From IMG/VR virus record IMGVR_UViG_3300042115_000016, positions 1-49,373 of that record: a DNA stretch of 49,373 bases. One strand, given 5' to 3'. Under the pieces are notes generated by a model. That model was not told the DNA's origin. It made no database searches and worked only from the letters and a program-made list of their open reading frames with translations. The translations under genes and the position numbers were made by a program. This document shows, one piece after another, positions 45,767 through 49,373 of the stretch. Numbering within the stretch: position 1 is the first letter of the stretch; each line of letters begins with the position of its first letter. Source of the DNA: a virus.

Positions 45767-47132
45767 CCGATTCGTGTGATACACCGTCGCGGGTCAGGGC
45801 GGTGTAGGCACTCATGAACGCGTCAGTCGATAACGCTGGCGCTTTCTCTTCGACGACCGGTTCGGCAGGCATGTTCGGCTCTTCCAACCCTTCCAGTTCC
45901 TCGATGTCCTCGTCGTTGAACTGATACGCCTCTTCAGCCTGGAGACGGCGTTGAATCTGACTCACTTGAACCACACCCGCATCGAGATACGCGATATCCG
46001 TATCGGCACGCGACTTCGCGGCTGTCGCCATCGCCACAGTGTCGGGCTGATCGAGTGGGTTCCAGACGTAGTTATAATCCTTCGGCCAGTAACCCAGCGC
46101 CGAACGTACCAACACCTGATCGAGTGAGCGTAGGCCCGGGTCGAGCTGCGTCAGTTGTTTCGAGCGGATCGAATTCTTGTAGTTGGTGTTGTCACCTTCG
46201 CCAGTGGCGTTAAGCCCCTTGGCAGACGTACCGAACAGGCGAGTGACCGGGATATCAGCCGCACCACTGATCCACGTCATGAGGGTTTCAAGCACTGGAG
46301 CGACCCCGGCAAGGTCCAGGGTCTTACGATCGTACGTCTCGTCACCGTCGAGCAACGCCATCTGTACGAGCGATTTCATCTGACTGAACAGGGTGTAACG
46401 GTCGATAATCGCCGAGTCCTGATCGCTTGCCAACTCGTCGCTCAAGCCCACACGTGTGATCACATCGACGTTCGCTTCCTGCATCAGCTCAGCGATACCG
46501 TCCTTACTCGCGACGATGTCCATAATGTCTTCGAGACACTTGCGCAGTTCCGAGTCGCCCCAGCCTTGCGTTTGGGCACGTTGACGACGTGGCAGCTTGG
46601 CGCCCATGAACCGCGCAAAGTGTGACCAGTGAACCTGTTGCCCGCCACCGTTGATGGTGTAGAACTCCGGTTCGAGGTAATTGGCGGCGAGCACGTTCCA
46701 GGTGTTGAGTGTCATCGCTTGCATGTCGAAGCGGTCGAACACGATCACACGTTGCAAGTCGCCCTTGCGCACCGCGTTCAGGTTGAGCGGTTTGGTCAAG
46801 TCTTGACCGGTGATCATAAGAATGCCGCCACCACCGTACAGACGTGCCCAGCTCAGCGCCTCGTTGCAGTCCATCGGGATGTGGAGGCGATCCTCTTCGG
46901 CGCGGATCTCGTCAGCACCGTCACACTTGATCGTACGCCACTCACGCGTCATGTCCTCGGCGGGGATGTCGACAATTTGACGGGCTAGCCAGCTTGACTG
47001 ATATGCGGCATCCCAGCTCGCCCAGTTGTTGAGCACGGCGTAACTGAACTGGTTGTGGGACCGCTTGGCCTTCGAAGTGCCGAGACCGGAAGCAACGTTC
47101 ACGAGTCCGTCGGTAGTGGCTGGTAGAGTCAT
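45744..47132 (-). CDS. Portal protein (DUF1073 type)
   Basis: This 462-residue portal begins MTLPATTDGLVNVASGLGTS and has FSYAVLNNWASWDAAYQSSW, IVDIPAEDMTREWR, GGGILMITGQDLTKPLNLNA and ADIPVTRLFGTSAKGLNATG, typical of DUF1073 portals. No ribosome site precedes the ATG; instead two micro-ORFs chain into it by ATGA overlaps (47129-47157), starting from a GGAG. Confidence 0.92.
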   Translation of the reverse strand: MTLPATTDGLVNVASGLGTSKAKRSHNQFSYAVLNNWASWDAAYQSSWLARQIVDIPAEDMTREWRTIKCDGADEIRAEEDRLHIPMDCNEALSWARLYGGGGILMITGQDLTKPLNLNAVRKGDLQRVIVFDRFDMQAMTLNTWNVLAANYLEPEFYTINGGGQQVHWSHFARFMGAKLPRRQRAQTQGWGDSELRKCLEDIMDIVASKDGIAELMQEANVDVITRVGLSDELASDQDSAIIDRYTLFSQMKSLVQMALLDGDETYDRKTLDLAGVAPVLETLMTWISGAADIPVTRLFGTSAKGLNATGEGDNTNYKNSIRSKQLTQLDPGLRSLDQVLVRSALGYWPKDYNYVWNPLDQPDTVAMATAAKSRADTDIAYLDAGVVQVSQIQRRLQAEEAYQFNDEDIEELEGLEEPNMPAEPVVEEKAPALSTDAFMSAYTALTRDGVSHESAMAVLMG

Positions 47133-47157
47133 GTTGACGAGCCCGTCATAGTGTCAT
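47129..47157 (-). promoter_or_regulatory. Two overlapping micro-ORFs leading to the portal start
   Basis: After GGAG (47164-47161), ATG ACA CTA TGA (47157-47146) is followed by an overlapping ATG ACG GGC TCG TCA ACA TGA (47149-47129), whose TGA overlaps the portal ATG (47132). This chain could carry ribosomes from the only visible ribosome site to the portal. Confidence 0.45.
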
Positions 47158-47162
47158 ATGCT
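47134..47162 (+). promoter_or_regulatory. Early promoter with palindromic operator
   Basis: TTGACG (47134-47139), 17 bases, TATGCT (47157-47162), with the operator TGACG-AGCC-CGTCA at 47135-47148. It abuts the portal ATG on the other strand and drives the gene at 47203. Confidence 0.82.
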
Positions 47163-47202
47163 CCAGTGTATCTTAAACGTGGCACAGAGGGGAAATACGG
47201 TT

Positions 47203-47523
47203 ATGGATTTGCAGGCGATCACCACCGATGCACCCGAGGATGATGAATTTGATTCACCTCATGGCTCAAAATGGATTGTCGCCGTAGATGATTGCGGGCT
47301 CGTATCGATTCTTCGTCGTCCCAATATTCACTACAGCTTTTTCGACAATGGCGAAGGCGCAGAAGAAATAGGTTTACCGTCAGAGGCGCCGGGTACCAAT
47401 CCTGGTGTCTATGAGTGGACTTGCGACTTCACTCAAGTTATCGATTGGGAATCTGGGCTACCTGACGATTACACTTTTGACGTCATTGCTGAAGTCTGCC
47501 TGTACTCGCTCCCCACCTCATAA
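47203..47523 (+). CDS. Small acidic accessory protein
   Basis: This 106-residue acidic protein begins MDLQAITTDAPEDDEFDSPH and has alternating beta segments (WIVAVDDCGLVSILRRPNIH, YEWTCDFTQVIDWESG). No family is recognised. The charge would suit a DNA-mimic or a protein inhibitor, but nothing proves this. Its stop overlaps the terminase stop by six bases, tail to tail. Confidence 0.68.
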   Translation: MDLQAITTDAPEDDEFDSPHGSKWIVAVDDCGLVSILRRPNIHYSFFDNGEGAEEIGLPSEAPGTNPGVYEWTCDFTQVIDWESGLPDDYTFDVIAEVCLYSLPTS

Positions 47524-48909
47524 CATCGATCCAATCGGCACTTTCGCCAACATCCCCCGGCACGCAGCGATGATGAACGAGTCTGCGATGTTGGGGGATA
47601 GGATCTCACGCTTGGCCAAATCCTTCTTGCTCTCCACCTTGACCTTCCCGGCGTTGTCGAAGTCACGCATTGGCGTCGATAGCTCATCGATCAGCTTGTT
47701 CAACAACTTCGCGTCGCACTCACTCGACAGGCTGATCATCTGATCGGCGGGGAACTGTCGACCCTTCGTCACGGCCAGATACGTGTTACGGAATCGATCC
47801 GCTGCGAGCCACCATGCTTGGGCCTTCAGGTTAGCGAAAAAGTCCTCATTGGTGATCTTGGTGTCGCCGTAGTGACGTTTCGGATCGCTTACCTTACCGC
47901 CAGCGTTGAAACGGTAGTGACGGCGCCATCCGAGCGAGTTGAGGTGCGACCCTGTGCCAGCGCCTACCCCGATGCTGTCGTAACCGATCTGCGAGACCTG
48001 GAGACGTTCAGCGGTCATCTTCACACGGGCTGCCGACTCGCGTAACTCATCCTGTCCACCTTTCCACTCGTCGAGGTCGATACAGACCATGCCGTCCATC
48101 GCAGTGGTGGCGTTCTTGTCGTCCCCATCGTCCGCCACGTCGTAACCGACGGTCTTACCCCCGGTCCATGTACCCGACAGGGGCTTAACGGTCTTGTGCG
48201 CGTCCACAGCGGCTTGGAGCCACGCACGTTTGATCACGACGCTGTCGTCGCTGTCGAACGGAACGCCTTTGTAGGTGTGGATCGCGAGGTCGTAGTCTTC
48301 CTCGAACGCCGACTCGATGTCAGCCAGGGCGGAAGGGGATAGGAACGGGTTCTCGTCGTAATTGATTTGACGGATCAACGTGCCGCGTGGTGGTGAGATA
48401 ACGAGACGTTTCCAGGCGAAGTCAGTAGCGAACCGGGCGTTGAACGAGAACCACATCTCGGCACCGTCGTTACGCATGACCGTCGGGCGCACCGTGTTGA
48501 ACGCTGACTCGGTCATCAGGTGGGCTTCTTCCCACCATGACACCGTCGCACCCTCGAACGATTTGATCTCGTCGACGTTACGCGCCACACCGTAGAATCG
48601 GAACAGCGACCCGTTGGTCTTGTGCTCAATGGCATCGGCGTAAATCTTGAAATTCTTGTCCAGCTCGAAATAGCTGATCTTGTCCTTCAGCAACGTGTAC
48701 ACCGAGTCGGCGATACGGTTCTGAAACATCCGCAGGCACAGGAAACGTTCGGTGCTGAAGTTCGCTCGGGCTATGGCCACACCCGCCATGTCGTGGGACT
48801 TGGAGGACATCCGGCCACCGTGCAACACCCTGAACCGCACCGGGTCGCCTTCGGGCGTCTCACGGGTTGTCCAGAAGTCACGGAGTGCGGGATTAAGAGT
48901 TGGAGCCAT
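47518..48909 (-). CDS. terL: Terminase large subunit
   Basis: This 463-residue ATPase-nuclease has a Walker A-like HGGRMSSKSHDMAG near residue 30, Walker B VSWWEEAHL near 125, and a C-terminal nuclease with GYDVADDGDDKNATTAMDGM and YDSIGVGAGTGSHLN. It packages DNA into proheads. ATG 48909 is preferred over an in-frame TTG at 48921. It overlaps the small-subunit gene by 17 bases. Confidence 0.93.
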   Translation of the reverse strand: MAPTLNPALRDFWTTRETPEGDPVRFRVLHGGRMSSKSHDMAGVAIARANFSTERFLCLRMFQNRIADSVYTLLKDKISYFELDKNFKIYADAIEHKTNGSLFRFYGVARNVDEIKSFEGATVSWWEEAHLMTESAFNTVRPTVMRNDGAEMWFSFNARFATDFAWKRLVISPPRGTLIRQINYDENPFLSPSALADIESAFEEDYDLAIHTYKGVPFDSDDSVVIKRAWLQAAVDAHKTVKPLSGTWTGGKTVGYDVADDGDDKNATTAMDGMVCIDLDEWKGGQDELRESAARVKMTAERLQVSQIGYDSIGVGAGTGSHLNSLGWRRHYRFNAGGKVSDPKRHYGDTKITNEDFFANLKAQAWWLAADRFRNTYLAVTKGRQFPADQMISLSSECDAKLLNKLIDELSTPMRDFDNAGKVKVESKKDLAKREILSPNIADSFIIAACRGMLAKVPIGSML

Positions 48910-49373
48910 AGAAATCGTCAAGCCTTGCGCGGGTAGTTACTTCACCGGAAAGTTTAATCTCGGTTGGTTTGTTGTAACCCTGGAGATCAGCGATCTGTTT
49001 CATCGCAGCAACTTGACTATGTGTTTTAACTTTCAAGCCGTCTTTACCGGCTGTAAGTTCGCTGATGATTGCAGTACCAGCACCAGTCATTTTATCGGGA
49101 TCTTTAAACGACCATCCAGCTTGTGCAACAACTTCACCCGACTCTTCGTCGATGAGCGGGTTGTTATGTAACGAGATTACATCGTCGATATTAGTTCGGG
49201 CCATCGCAGTTAGACGCTCTAACATTTCCTCACGGGACATGATTGAACTTGCGAGAGTTTTAATTTGCTCGGACTTAAACGAATCGAGAAAACTTCTCAC
49301 CCCCAGATTGCTCAAGATCTGAGCAACGCTCGTATCGGCTGAATCATCGGTTTTCGCTTTGCCACCAGCACGA
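48893..49373 (-). CDS. terS: Terminase small subunit, C-terminal part (continues from left end)
   Basis: This part ends in RLDDFYGSNS and contains AMARTNIDDVISLHN and AAMKQIADLQGYNKPTEIKL, the end pattern typical of Terminase_2-type small subunits ('LxxxxGYxKPxK'). Translation continues from the 5' part at 261-1 across the circular junction; the full protein has 204 residues. An ATG at 49315 lies inside the protein and is not the start. Confidence 0.88.
   Translation of the reverse strand, partial: RAGGKAKTDDSADTSVAQILSNLGVRSFLDSFKSEQIKTLASSIMSREEMLERLTAMARTNIDDVISLHNNPLIDEESGEVVAQAGWSFKDPDKMTGAGTAIISELTAGKDGLKVKTHSQVAAMKQIADLQGYNKPTEIKLSGEVTTRARLDDFYGSNS
49247..49373. repeat. Right copy of exact 127-base terminal direct repeat
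   Basis: Identical to bases 1-127. See the left copy; one copy should be removed when the circle is closed. Confidence 0.95.

Noticed and set aside
47101-47115. ACGAGTCCGTCGG resembling an operator half
   Set aside because: Lacks the TGACG half-site and lies in portal codons; considered chance.
1-49373. Integrase, excisionase, CI-like repressor or attachment site
   Set aside because: No protein with tyrosine- or serine-recombinase motifs or a lambda-type repressor is seen, so lysogeny is not supported.
1-49373. tRNA genes and CRISPR arrays
   Set aside because: No cloverleaf with a GGTTCRA-type T-loop and no regularly spaced repeats were found by eye; a covariance search would be decisive.

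Overview
The window is an essentially complete genome of a tailed, contractile-tail (myovirus-type) bacteriophage. Bases 1-127 are repeated exactly at 49247-49373, so the contig closes into a circle of 49,246 unique bases and the terminase small-subunit gene runs across the junction. Evidence for a myovirus includes both terminase subunits, a DUF1073-type portal, a Mu F-like protein, a DUF2213-type prohead protein, a DUF2184-type capsid protein, a DUF3383-type tail sheath with a tail tube, gp25-like and gpJ/gp47-like baseplate proteins and a tail spike. The gene families, moderately high GC and the lysis cassette suggest a gammaproteobacterial host, most likely Pseudomonas, but no single feature proves the host. 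I found no integrase, CI-type repressor, tRNA or CRISPR array, so the phage is either lytic or uses a lifestyle I cannot recognise.

Layout. (1) 0.8-10.6 kb, minus strand: early genes, including many small zinc-ribbon or membrane proteins, a PrimPol-helicase, a short TetR-like regulator, a PD-(D/E)XK-type nuclease and an SF2 helicase. (2) 10.66-19.5 kb, plus strand: replication and recombination genes (DUF2800-like nuclease, DUF2815-like ssDNA-binding protein, 3'-5' exonuclease, family B DNA polymerase), then a three-gene cassette with IbrB-like (ParB/sulfiredoxin fold) and IbrA-like (PAPS-reductase family) proteins. (3) 19.6-21.7 kb: small membrane proteins on both strands and the lysis genes (holin-like, GH104-type endolysin, overlapping Rz/Rz1 spanins). 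(4) 21.7-36.2 kb, minus strand: tail fibre, baseplate, tape measure, tail chaperone with a -1 frameshift site, tube, sheath, an SGNH-hydrolase tail spike, and neck genes. (5) 36.2-49.3 kb, minus strand: head genes and terminase, interrupted at several boundaries by plus-strand accessory genes.

Regulation is the most striking aspect. At least 13 copies of a perfect palindrome TGACG-N4-CGTCA, plus three near copies, lie on the -35 hexamer or in the spacer of sigma70-like promoters (TTGACG-N16/17-TAnnnT-like). They drive almost every early transcription unit on both strands, including each plus-strand accessory cassette wedged between head genes. Several promoters follow directly after an intrinsic terminator, forming movable terminator-promoter units. 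The two late minus-strand operons (terminase/head and connector/tail) are each preceded by one copy of a diverged, roughly 270-base element rich in TACCCCG/CGGGGTA repeats, which looks like a late control region or origin. Together this suggests an early regulon under one palindrome-binding regulator, and a separate late switch at the two duplicated elements.
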